Shown piece after piece: positions 7,149-15,027 of a DNA stretch of 64,000 nucleotides (its first letter is position 1; the number at the start of each line of letters is the position of its first letter). The stretch covers positions 1 to 64,000 of the forward strand of contig JBKEET010000008.1 in the NCBI GenBank assembly GCA_047777475.1, read 5' to 3'. Origin of the DNA: Sutterella sp047777475. GTDB lineage: Bacteria > Pseudomonadota > Gammaproteobacteria > Burkholderiales > Burkholderiaceae_F. The position numbers were made by a program, and so were the translations under genes. Under the pieces are notes generated by a model. That model had not been told where the DNA came from, made no database searches, and saw only the letters and a list, made by a program, of their open reading frames with translations.

Positions 7149-9989
7149 TCAGTCCTTAGGCAGGCGCTCGAGCTGCTCCTTCACCTTGGCGAGCAGGTCG
7201 GAGAACTCGGCGAGGCGCTTCCTCTCGGTCTCGACCACGGCGGCCGGGGCCTTCGCGACGAAGCGCTCGTTGCCGAGCTTGGCGCGGCATTTCGCCGTCT
7301 CGCCCTCGAGGCGGGCGGCTTCCTTGGTGAGGCGGGCGCGCTCGGCGGCGAGGTCGATCTCGACCTTGAGCATGAGCTTGAAGTCGTGCACGATGGCGAC
7401 CGGCGCCACGGCGCCCTTGTTGACCGCCTCGATGCTCTCGACGTGCTCGACGGAGGCGAGGCGCGCGAGCGCGGTGAGGTAGGGCGCCGCTTCGCGGCAG
7501 CGGTCCTCGGGGCCGGAGATGAGGAGCGGGATGCGCATGCCGGGCTGCAGCTTCATCGCCGAGCGCAGGTTGCGGATCTCCTCGACCATCGACTTGATGT
7601 CGGCCATGCGCGCGGCGGCGTCCTCGTCGACGGGGATCTCGCCCGCCTTCGGGTAGGGCTGGATCATGACCGAGGTCTCTTCGTCCGGGCGGCGCGTGCC
7701 GGCGGCGAGCGACACCTTCTGCCAGAGCTCCTCGGTGATGAACGGGATGATCGGGTGCGCGAGGCGGAGCACCTTCTCGAGCACGGTGACGAGCGTGCGG
7801 CGGGTGCCGCGGCACTGCTCCTCGCTGCCCTTGAGCTGCACCTTGGCAAGCTCGAGGTACCAGTCGCAGTACTCGTTCCAGACGAAGGAGTAGATCGCGT
7901 TGGCGGCCACGTCGAGGCGGTAGGTGTCAAAGCCCTGGCGCACCTCCTCGATGGTCTTCTCGAGCGCGCTCTCGATCCAGCGGTCGACGAAGGTGAAGGT
8001 CATCGGCTTGTCAGCGTCGGCGCCGGTGCCGCAGTCCTTGCCCTGGGTGTTCATCAGCACGAAGCGCGTGGCGTTCCAGAGCTTCGTGCAGAAGTTGCGG
8101 TAGCCCTCGGCGCGCTTCAGGTCGAAGTTGACGTTGCGGCCGAGCGTGGCGTAGGCGGCCATCGTGAAGCGCAGCGCGTCGGCGCCGTGCGCGGCGATGC
8201 CGTTCGGGTAGTTGCGGCGCAGCTTCTTCTCGACGATCGGGGCCTTCTCGGGCTGGCGCAGGCCGCGCGTGTTCTTCGCGATGAGGCCTTCGAGGTCGAT
8301 GCCCTGGATGATGTCGAGCGGGTCGAGCGTGTTGCCTTCGGACTTCGACATCTTCTTGCCCTCGGCGTCGCGCACGAGGCCGTGGATGTAGACGTCATGG
8401 AAGGGCGCGCGGCCCGTGAAGTGCTTGGTCATCATGACCATGCGGGCGACCCAGAAGAAGATGATGTCGTAGCCCGTCACGAGCACGGAGCTCGGCAGGT
8501 AGAGGTCGTAGGCGATCTTGTCGTCGCCCTGCGGATCGGGCCAGTGCAGCGTGGAAAACGGCACCATGGCCGAGGAGAACCACGTGTCGAGCACGTCCGG
8601 GTCGCGCGTGAGCCTGACGCCCGCGCCCGCCTTCTTCTGCGCTTCCTCTTCGGTGCGCGCAACGTAGACGTTGCCCTTCTCGTCGTACCAGGCGGGGATC
8701 TGGTGGCCCCACTTGAGCTGGCGCGACAGGCACCAGTCCTGGATGTTCTCGAGCCACTGGCGGTAGACGCCGCGCCATTCCTTCGGGAAGATGTTCACTT
8801 CGCCCGACTCGACGGCCTCGAGGCCCACCTCGGCGATCGACTTGCCCGGGAAGAGCGTGCCTTCGGGAGCGGGCTTCGTCATGGCCATGTACCACTGCTC
8901 GGAGAGCATCGGCTCGACCACTTCGCCCGTGCGCGGAACGCGCGGGACCATGTGCTTCAAGGGCTTGATGCCGACCAGCAGGCCCTGCGCCTTCAGGTCT
9001 TCGATCACGGCATCGCGGCACTCGTAGCGGTCCATGCCGCGGTACTTCTCGGGAACGTTCTCGTTCATGTGCGCCGTCTTCGTGAGCACGTTGAGCATCG
9101 CGAGGTTGTGGCGGCGGCCCACTTCAAAGTCGTTGAAGTCGTGCGCCGGCGTGATCTTCACGCAGCCGGAGCCGAAGTCCTTGTCGACGTAGCTGTCGGC
9201 GATCACCGGAATGACGCGGCCGGTGAGCGGCAGCACGAGCTGCTTGCCGACGAGATCCTTGTAGCGTTCGTCCTCGGGGTTGACGGCGACCGCCTGGTCG
9301 CCGAAGAGCGTCTCGGGGCGGGTCGTCGCCACCGTGACGCCTGCGCTGCCGTCGGCGCCCGGATAGCGGATCTCCCAGAGATGGCCTTCTTCCTCGACGC
9401 TTTCCACCTCGACGTCGGAGACCGCGCTCTGCAGCTTCGGGTCCCAGTTCACGAGGCGGTTGCCGCGGTAGATGAGGCCTTCCTCATAGAGGCGCACGAA
9501 GGTTTCGATCACGACCTTGGAGAGGTTCTCGTCCATCGTGAAGTACTCGCGGTCCCAGTCGACGCTGTCGCCCAGGCGCCGCATCTGGTTGAGAATCGTG
9601 CCGCCCGAGAACTTGCGCCACTCCCAGACCTTCTTCACGAACTCGTCGCGGGGCATGTTCTTCACGTCGACGCCCTGCTTCTCGAGCTGGCGCTCGACGA
9701 CGATCTGCGTGGCGATGCCGGCGTGGTCCGTGCCCGGGATCCACACGGTGTTGTAGCCGTCCATGCGGTGGAAGCGCGTGAGCGAGTCCATCACCGTCTG
9801 GTTGAAGGCGTGGCCCATGTGCAGGATGCCCGTGATGTTGGGCGGGGGCAGCTGGATGGCAAACGAGGGCTTCTTCGGATCGAGGCCGGCCTTGAAATAG
9901 CCGCGCTTTTCCCAAATCGGATACCAGCGGGCTTCAATGTCCGCGGGGTCGAAGCTCTTGGCAAGCTCCTGAGTGTCTGTAGCAGTCAT
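7149..9989 (-). CDS. valS: Valyl-tRNA synthetase
   Basis: 946 residues, class I aminoacyl-tRNA synthetase that charges tRNA-Val and edits misactivated threonine. The ATP-site motif appears as PPPNITGILHMGHAF (HIGH-type) near residue 45 and KKMSKSEGN appears in the C-terminal part of the catalytic domain. The CP1 editing domain, anticodon-binding domain and a C-terminal coiled-coil arm rich in Lys, Arg and Glu are all present, so the gene is complete. I use the ATG at 9989, preceded by GGAATC; an in-frame start 48 bases upstream adds 16 residues with no family support. It follows pepA and holC, a common order in proteobacteria. Confidence 0.96.
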   Translation of the reverse strand: MTATDTQELAKSFDPADIEARWYPIWEKRGYFKAGLDPKKPSFAIQLPPPNITGILHMGHAFNQTVMDSLTRFHRMDGYNTVWIPGTDHAGIATQIVVERQLEKQGVDVKNMPRDEFVKKVWEWRKFSGGTILNQMRRLGDSVDWDREYFTMDENLSKVVIETFVRLYEEGLIYRGNRLVNWDPKLQSAVSDVEVESVEEEGHLWEIRYPGADGSAGVTVATTRPETLFGDQAVAVNPEDERYKDLVGKQLVLPLTGRVIPVIADSYVDKDFGSGCVKITPAHDFNDFEVGRRHNLAMLNVLTKTAHMNENVPEKYRGMDRYECRDAVIEDLKAQGLLVGIKPLKHMVPRVPRTGEVVEPMLSEQWYMAMTKPAPEGTLFPGKSIAEVGLEAVESGEVNIFPKEWRGVYRQWLENIQDWCLSRQLKWGHQIPAWYDEKGNVYVARTEEEAQKKAGAGVRLTRDPDVLDTWFSSAMVPFSTLHWPDPQGDDKIAYDLYLPSSVLVTGYDIIFFWVARMVMMTKHFTGRAPFHDVYIHGLVRDAEGKKMSKSEGNTLDPLDIIQGIDLEGLIAKNTRGLRQPEKAPIVEKKLRRNYPNGIAAHGADALRFTMAAYATLGRNVNFDLKRAEGYRNFCTKLWNATRFVLMNTQGKDCGTGADADKPMTFTFVDRWIESALEKTIEEVRQGFDTYRLDVAANAIYSFVWNEYCDWYLELAKVQLKGSEEQCRGTRRTLVTVLEKVLRLAHPIIPFITEELWQKVSLAAGTRRPDEETSVMIQPYPKAGEIPVDEDAAARMADIKSMVEEIRNLRSAMKLQPGMRIPLLISGPEDRCREAAPYLTALARLASVEHVESIEAVNKGAVAPVAIVHDFKLMLKVEIDLAAERARLTKEAARLEGETAKCRAKLGNERFVAKAPAAVVETERKRLAEFSDLLAKVKEQLERLPKD

Positions 9990-10058
9990 ATTGATTCCAA
10001 TGAGGACGGAACGGTGAAAATTCCTATATTTTCTCACGATTCGCGGGGCCTGAGCGCG

Positions 10059-10088
10059 AAAAGCCCGCCCGGCGCAGGCCGGACGGGC
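10059..10088 (-). terminator. Terminator-like hairpin before valS
   Basis: GCCCGCCCGG (10063-10072) pairs, with one mismatch, with CCGGACGGGC (10079-10088). On the minus strand it is followed by only four T. It lies between the small Ala/Pro-rich gene and valS and may reduce read-through. Confidence 0.5.
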
Positions 10089-10113
10089 GAAGAAGGGAAA
10101 AAGCGGGCCGGCT

Positions 10114-10575
10114 CTAGCGGCGGATCACCGAACTCAGGTCGAGCTTGGCGACTTCCTTCGAGAGCGCTTCGGCGACGGCGCCCGAGAGCGCGCGGTCGAT
10201 GTCGGCCTTGATGCGCGCGGAGGCGTTGTTGACCGAGATGCTGATGAGGTCGCCGAGCGACTGCCGCACGGCCGCTTCCACGGCGGGCGCGAGCATCACG
10301 GCGATGGCGGTGCGCTCTTCGTCGGTGAGGACGAGCGGCTGGGGCTCGCGCGGGGCCGCGGGCTTGGGTGCGGGAGCCGCAGCCGCGGCCTTGGCCGGGG
10401 CCGCTGCGGCGGCCTGCGGGGCAGGCGCGCCCTTCGCTTCGGGCGAGAGCACCGGCTCACGGGGCGCGTCGGGCTGCGAGGCCAGGCCGCGCACCTCGCG
10501 CCAGGTGAGTTTCACGCGGTCGGTGAGCGTGTAGGCGCCCTTGTCGATGACGGGTTCTTTGCGTTGTGCGGGCAT
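10114..10575 (-). CDS. Ala/Pro-rich protein with helical C-terminus, function unknown
   Basis: 153 residues in three parts: a polar N-terminus of about 45 residues, an Ala/Pro linker (about residues 46-78), and a C-terminal region of about 70 residues predicted to be amphipathic helices (PAVEAAVRQSLGDLI, then IKADIDRALSGAVAEALSKE). It ends SSVIRR. I recognise no family. It sits between holC and valS on the same strand and is likely co-transcribed with holC. The layout of short N-terminus, proline-rich linker and oligomerising C-terminus beside valS recalls alphaproteobacterial PopZ, but I see no real sequence match. Confidence 0.65.
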   Translation of the reverse strand: MPAQRKEPVIDKGAYTLTDRVKLTWREVRGLASQPDAPREPVLSPEAKGAPAPQAAAAAPAKAAAAAPAPKPAAPREPQPLVLTDEERTAIAVMLAPAVEAAVRQSLGDLISISVNNASARIKADIDRALSGAVAEALSKEVAKLDLSSVIRR

Positions 10576-10611
10576 GGGTTAGTTCTCTCTTCTTTAAGTT
10601 CTTTATTCCGC

Positions 10612-11040
10612 TCACATGCGCCGGTCGTAGGCGGCGAGCTCGACGCCCGCCGCACGGTAGGCGCGGTAGCGGTTCCGCGATGCGGCGAGCTCCTCGGGCA
10701 CGGTGCTCACCACGTCGATGATGCGCTGGAAGCGCGAGAAGGCATTCTGCCAGTCGGGCGGCAGGCCGTCGTCAAGGAGCAGCAGCACGTCGCCGCGCAG
10801 CGCCGAGAGGTCGCTCGAGAGCAGGATCGGCGTCTCGGCGGCCTTGGGGCTTTCGGCGCGGACGTGCGGCAGGAACGCCAGGTCGTCGAAGCGCCAGAGC
10901 CGCACGTCGAGCGCGCGCAGCTTCGCCTCGTCCGACGACCAGGCCGCGAGCGTGAGGCCGCGGCGCCAAACCGTGCGCGCCGCGAGGCACGCGTACTCGA
11001 TGCGGTCCGGGACGTTGAAGTGGAAGTCGATCTTGAACAT
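10612..11040 (-). CDS. holC: DNA polymerase III chi subunit
   Basis: 142 residues. The chi pattern is visible: MFKIDFHFNVPDRIEYACLAARTVW at the start, then WSSDEAKLRALDVRLWRFDDLAFLPH and a PILLSSD strand. Chi belongs to the clamp-loader complex and links it to single-strand-binding protein. I start at the ATG at 11040, which opens the conserved MFKIDFHF; an upstream in-frame start adds MKPPA and would overlap the pepA end. It follows pepA after 11 bases, a classic pairing. Confidence 0.85.
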   Translation of the reverse strand: MFKIDFHFNVPDRIEYACLAARTVWRRGLTLAAWSSDEAKLRALDVRLWRFDDLAFLPHVRAESPKAAETPILLSSDLSALRGDVLLLLDDGLPPDWQNAFSRFQRIIDVVSTVPEELAASRNRYRAYRAAGVELAAYDRRM

Positions 11041-11051
11041 GGCTGGGGGCT

Positions 11052-12566
11052 TCACTTCTTCAGGCGGTTGAAGACGAACTGCATGAAAAGCGGCACGGGG
11101 CGGCCCGTCGCCGAGCGCTCACGGCCCTCGGTGTTGGCGGTGCCCGCCACGTCGAGGTGCGCCCAGGGCGTCTTGCCGGCGAAGACCGAAAGGAACGCCG
11201 CCGCGGAGGAGGCGCCGCCCCAGCGCTTGCTCGCCTGGTTGGCGATGTCGGCCGCGTTCGACTTCATGAGCTCCGCATAGGCGGGCCCGAGCGGCAGCGG
11301 CCAGGCCTCGTCGAGCGCGTCGCGCCCGGCGGCGAGGATTTCGGCCGAAAGCGCGCGGTCGGCGCAGAAGAGGCCGCTGTACGCGTCGCCGAGCGCCACG
11401 CAGCAGGCGCCCGTGAGCGTCGCGGCGTCGATCATGACTGCGGGCTTCTTCTCGGCGGTCCAGGCGAGCGCATCGGCGAGCACCATGCGGCCCTCGCAGT
11501 CGGTGTTGAGAATCTCGATTGTCTTGCCGCTGTAGGACTTCACGACGTCGCCCGGCTTGCTCGCGCTGCCCGAGGGCAGGTTCTCGCAGGCGCCGAAGAC
11601 GCCGAGCAGGTTAACCTTGAGGCCGGCCCTCGCGCAGGCGAAGACCGTGCCGATCACGGCGGCGGCGCCCGACATGTCGTAAATCATGTCGGCCATGCCG
11701 GAGGCGGGCTTGAGCGAAATGCCGCCCGCGTCGAAGGTGAGGCCCTTGCCGACGAAGGCGATGGGCGCGTCGCCCTTCTTGCCGCCTTCGTAGGAGATCG
11801 CGACGAAGCGCGGGGGCACCGCGCTGCCCTTGGCGACCGAGAGCAGGGCGCCCATGCCCGCTTCGGCGATGGCTTTCTCGTCCATCACCCTGACCTTGAC
11901 GCCTTCCGTGTCCTTGGCGCCTTCTTCGGCGGCGCGGGCGAGGAAGTCGGGCGTGCAGACGTTGCCCGGCAGGTCGGCGAGGCCGCGCGCAATGCGCTCG
12001 CCTTCGGCGACGGCTTCTCCGAGCTTCAGGCCCTTTTCGATGTCGTCGCCCGCCTTCGCCTCGACCCAGTACACCTTCTTCGTGCGGGGCGCCTTCGCCT
12101 CGTCCTTCTCGGTGGCGAGCGTCGCGCGCTCGGTAAGCGCGTTCAGGGTGCTCGCGGCGAAGATGCGCGCGCAGTCCTTGGGCGAAACCGCGTCGGGCAG
12201 CCATTCGGTGACGGTGTAGGCCTGCTCCTTCGACCAGGCGAAGGCCGCGGCGGCCTTGGCGAGGACGCGGCCGAACACAGCGGGCGTGAACTCGCGGATC
12301 TCGCCCAGGCCGACGACGGCGGCGCCGCCCGGGAAATCCTCGCTCTGCGCCAGCAGCATCGTGCTGCCCGGCTTCGCGTCGAACGTGCCGCGAGCGAAGG
12401 CGCGCTTGATCTCGTGCCCGTGCTCGGCGTTCCAGCGCAGCGCAGAGGGCGTCATCGCGAGCTTGCCGCGCGAGAGAAAGGCACCGAAAACGACGAGCGC
12501 GCCGCCGGCCTTCGCGGGCGAAACGGCCGCGGCCCCGGCGCTGAGATAGTTCAAAGCGGGTTTCAT
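11052..12566 (-). CDS. pepA: Leucyl aminopeptidase (M17 family)
   Basis: 504 residues. The C-terminal catalytic domain carries VGKGLTFDAGGISLKPASGM (metal-binding Lys and Asp) and the family signature NTDCEGRMVLADAL. The enzyme is a cytoplasmic two-metal hexameric peptidase removing N-terminal residues; in E. coli it also binds DNA. The start is the ATG at 12566 with GGAGG 11 bases upstream. The reading frame continues upstream to 13100, but that part is antisense to the VOC-fold gene and is not coding. It heads the pepA-holC cluster. Confidence 0.93.
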   Translation of the reverse strand: MKPALNYLSAGAAAVSPAKAGGALVVFGAFLSRGKLAMTPSALRWNAEHGHEIKRAFARGTFDAKPGSTMLLAQSEDFPGGAAVVGLGEIREFTPAVFGRVLAKAAAAFAWSKEQAYTVTEWLPDAVSPKDCARIFAASTLNALTERATLATEKDEAKAPRTKKVYWVEAKAGDDIEKGLKLGEAVAEGERIARGLADLPGNVCTPDFLARAAEEGAKDTEGVKVRVMDEKAIAEAGMGALLSVAKGSAVPPRFVAISYEGGKKGDAPIAFVGKGLTFDAGGISLKPASGMADMIYDMSGAAAVIGTVFACARAGLKVNLLGVFGACENLPSGSASKPGDVVKSYSGKTIEILNTDCEGRMVLADALAWTAEKKPAVMIDAATLTGACCVALGDAYSGLFCADRALSAEILAAGRDALDEAWPLPLGPAYAELMKSNAADIANQASKRWGGASSAAAFLSVFAGKTPWAHLDVAGTANTEGRERSATGRPVPLFMQFVFNRLKK

Positions 12567-12695
12567 GTTTTTATTTGCCTCCAAAGCGTGCAGACCATTG
12601 TAAGGCACGTTATCCCCAAGATTTATGGCATTTTGATGACATGCGAACCATAATTGAAAGCACCTGCAACTTTTCTTTTCAGAGGAATGCAAACC

Positions 12696-13097
12696 ATGGA
12701 ATCTCTCGTCAAGCTCAGGCTTTCGCGGCCTACGAACCATCTGCAGGATCTCATCACCTTTTACGTCGACGGCCTCGGCTTCGAGGTGCTCGACCGCTTC
12801 GACAGCCAGCAGGGCTGGGACGGCGTCATCCTCGGCCACAAGGACTGGCCCTACCAATTCGAGTACACCGCCAGGCGCGACGACTCGGTCGTGCCGCCTT
12901 CTCCCACGCCGGATCACTTCATCGTGTTCTGCATCCCCGACGACAAGGAATGGCAGAACCGCCTCAAGGCCCTTTATGACATCGGCTACCGCCAGGTCAC
13001 GCCCCCGCAGCTCTATGCGGACCCGGGCCACTGCGCCACGTTCGAGGACCCCGACGGCTACCGCCTCGTGCTCTACCACGGCAAGTGGAAGAAGTAA
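12696..13097 (+). CDS. VOC-fold (glyoxalase/bleomycin-resistance superfamily) protein
   Basis: 133 residues with the paired beta-alpha-beta-beta-beta modules of the VOC fold: LSRPTNHLQDLITFYVDGLG at the N-terminus and FEDPDGYRLVLYHGKW at the C-terminus, where the glutamate or histidine metal ligands usually lie. Substrate unknown. AGAGGAA lies 8 bases before the ATG at 12696, which is why I prefer it to the upstream in-frame ATGs. It is divergent from pepA across 129 bases. Confidence 0.8.
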   Translation: MESLVKLRLSRPTNHLQDLITFYVDGLGFEVLDRFDSQQGWDGVILGHKDWPYQFEYTARRDDSVVPPSPTPDHFIVFCIPDDKEWQNRLKALYDIGYRQVTPPQLYADPGHCATFEDPDGYRLVLYHGKWKK

Positions 13098-13200
13098 CAA
13101 AATACCGTCTATGCGGTATACCCAATAAAGGAATCCGGGTGCAGAATTGCACTCTGCCTTTCGGAAGACCTGCAGGAAGTCCTGCGGATCCGACGGAAAT

Positions 13201-13276
13201 GGGGAAGTAGCTCAGCTGGGAGAGCGCTGCGTTCGCAATGCAGAGGTCGGGAGTTCGATCCTCCTCTTCTCCACCA
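13201..13276 (+). tRNA. tRNA-Ala (anticodon CGC)
   Basis: A 76-base cloverleaf including an encoded CCA. The acceptor stem GGGGAAG pairs with CTTCTCC and contains the G3-U70 wobble, the defining alanine identity element. The D arm, a 5 bp anticodon stem around loop TTCGCAA (anticodon CGC, reading GCG) and the GGGAG/CTCCT T arm with TTCGATC loop are all present. Its last 25 bases are the left attachment repeat of the element that follows. Confidence 0.96.
13252..13276 (+). repeat. Left attachment repeat inside tRNA-Ala
   Basis: A 25-base sequence, identical to 26514-26538, that forms the T-loop, acceptor 3' strand and CCA of tRNA-Ala. Integration here keeps the tRNA intact. Confidence 0.95.
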
Positions 13277-13386
13277 AATCTAAGTCCCAGACTGTCTTAT
13301 GACGTCTGGGATTTCTTTTATCTTCAATCACTTAGCTTCAAACAAGCTCCAAAGCAGTCCAAGGAATTCCCGCTGAATCCACGCTT

Positions 13387-13440
13387 TTAGTATGGAAAAT
13401 ATAATGGGAAAGGAGTTAGGCCATCTTCTTTCCATACTAA
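13387..13440. promoter_or_regulatory. Inverted TTAGTATGGAAA sites upstream of the integrase
   Basis: TTAGTATGGAAA at 13387-13398 and its exact reverse complement at 13429-13440 flank the integrase leader; the second abuts the ATG at 13441. The same 12-mer recurs at 26451-26462 near the right end. Likely arm-type sites for integrase and/or an excisionase, doubling as an operator of int. AGGAG at 13411-13415 is too far from the ATG to be a normal ribosome site. Confidence 0.65.
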
Positions 13441-14790
13441 ATGCCAAAAATCGCAAAGGAATTAACGGCCGTGGCCGTGAAGGCTCTCCCCGACGGGACG
13501 CATTCTCTCGGTGGAGTCAAGGGGCTGTATCTCAGGAAGCGGCACGGCATAGGCTGGTACATCCTCCGCTACAAGATCGCAGGGGCGAGCCATGACTTGG
13601 GACTAGGTGCTTACCCTCGGATGTCCCTTGCCTTGGCGCGGAAGCTGGCCCGGGAAGCCCGGGACAAGATCGAGCAGGGCGTCGACCCGATTGCCGAGAA
13701 GAAGGCGAAGACCGCGGCGGCCATAGCGGAACGCGAGGCGAAGGAACGCGCCTTGAACCCTGTCACCTTCAAGCAGGTCGCCGAAGAGTGGATGGCGGAG
13801 CAAATTCAGCAGGGCCAGTGGGCCCGGAACCAACGCCGTGAAGCAAGCACCCGACAGGTGCTCGAAAAGCACGTCTACCCTTCCTTCGGCAACACGGACA
13901 TCGAAGCCATCACGCCCGAGGATGTCCGGGCATGCCTCGCGCCTATCTGGAAGACCATACCTCGCACGGCCGACAAGGCGAAGACCTACATCAAGCAGAT
14001 TTTCCGGTGGGCCATCGCGCTCCATAAACGCAAGAATCAGGTCAACCCCGCTTCCATGGACGGCGCCCTCGGCGTCCTCATGGAGTCATACAAGATCGGG
14101 CGGAAGGAGCGCCAGAACTACGCTGCCTGCTCCGTGGAGGAGCTCCCGCGGCTGATGGCGGAGCTTGACGCCCTCGCCCCGTCGACTTCCGCGCGAGCAC
14201 TTCAGTTTTCCTTTCTTACGGCAACGCGCTCCAAGGCCGTTCGGCTCGCCGAGTGGAAGCAATTTAATTTAGAGGAGCGAGTCTGGCGGGTGCCGTTGGA
14301 CAACGACAAGATGAAGAGCCCGAACCGGGACCGCACGATTTTCTTGTCCTCCCGGGCCGTCGCCCTGCTTGAATCGCTGCCCCACTTGTCGGGGTCCGAC
14401 TTGGTCTTCCCCAGCAACCGGGGCACCGCCCTCGGGGACGCAGCCCTCGGCGCGATCCTGAAGCGCCTGCACCTGAAGCGGAAGGCCGAGGACGGAATCG
14501 GTTGGATAGACCCCGTGAAGTCACAGAAGATGGGCTCGCCGCAGCGGATTACGCAGCACGGGACCGCCCGGGCCACCTTCCGGACATGGGCCAAGGACGA
14601 CGCCCTTGGGAACAACAGGCGCTTTGATCAGGAGGCCGTCGAGCTCTGCCTGCTGCACTCGAAGGACGACGCCTACCACGGCGCCTACGACCGGGCCCCT
14701 CTTGAAAACGAACGCCGGGCGATCGTGGAGGCTTGGGGAGAGTATTGTTATTCCTACTTGGATAAGCTCCGTGCTCATACACAGCACTGA
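13441..14790 (+). CDS. int: P4-type tyrosine recombinase (integrase)
   Basis: 449 residues. An N-terminal arm-binding domain of the DUF4102 type (LTAVAVKALPDGTHSLGGVK, then GLYLRKR) is followed by a core-binding domain and the C-terminal catalytic domain. Catalytic residues are visible: Arg in TATRSKAVRLAEW, Lys in DNDKMKSPNRDR, the H-x-x-R box in QHGTARATFRTW, a second His in ELCLLHSKDD, and the nucleophile Tyr in AYDRAPLENERR (about residue 416). Length is normal for P4-like integrases. It catalyses insertion at and excision from tRNA-Ala. Its start lies directly behind an inverted-repeat binding site, suggesting self-control. Confidence 0.95.
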   Translation: MPKIAKELTAVAVKALPDGTHSLGGVKGLYLRKRHGIGWYILRYKIAGASHDLGLGAYPRMSLALARKLAREARDKIEQGVDPIAEKKAKTAAAIAEREAKERALNPVTFKQVAEEWMAEQIQQGQWARNQRREASTRQVLEKHVYPSFGNTDIEAITPEDVRACLAPIWKTIPRTADKAKTYIKQIFRWAIALHKRKNQVNPASMDGALGVLMESYKIGRKERQNYAACSVEELPRLMAELDALAPSTSARALQFSFLTATRSKAVRLAEWKQFNLEERVWRVPLDNDKMKSPNRDRTIFLSSRAVALLESLPHLSGSDLVFPSNRGTALGDAALGAILKRLHLKRKAEDGIGWIDPVKSQKMGSPQRITQHGTARATFRTWAKDDALGNNRRFDQEAVELCLLHSKDDAYHGAYDRAPLENERRAIVEAWGEYCYSYLDKLRAHTQH

Positions 14791-15027
14791 CAGTTTTTTC
14801 AGATCTCTGAGAAAAAGGAAAAAAACCACCAAAACCCCCACTGGAGGAATGATTACTGCCTTTTTTGTCTGACCATCGCGGTCGGTCCCCGAAACCAAAG
14901 AGGAAACAAATTTTCTTTTCAAGGTTCCCAGCAATTTCCGGCTTGGGGTATAAAGACGTAGTAAGACCTTGTTGGACAGTCACCGAGGGCATTGGGCAAG
15001 CAAATGCCCCGCTGCAGGGGGTGGGTT

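Noticed and set aside
7137..10211. A 1,024-codon open frame on the plus strand opposite valS
   Set aside because: It is antisense to an unmistakable valS; its composition (runs of Arg, Leu, Val, Gly) is typical of the mirrored frame of a GC-rich gene.
14791..14816. Possible terminator directly after the integrase
   Set aside because: The T-rich/A-rich palindrome pairs only with a bulge and has little GC; I left it uncalled.
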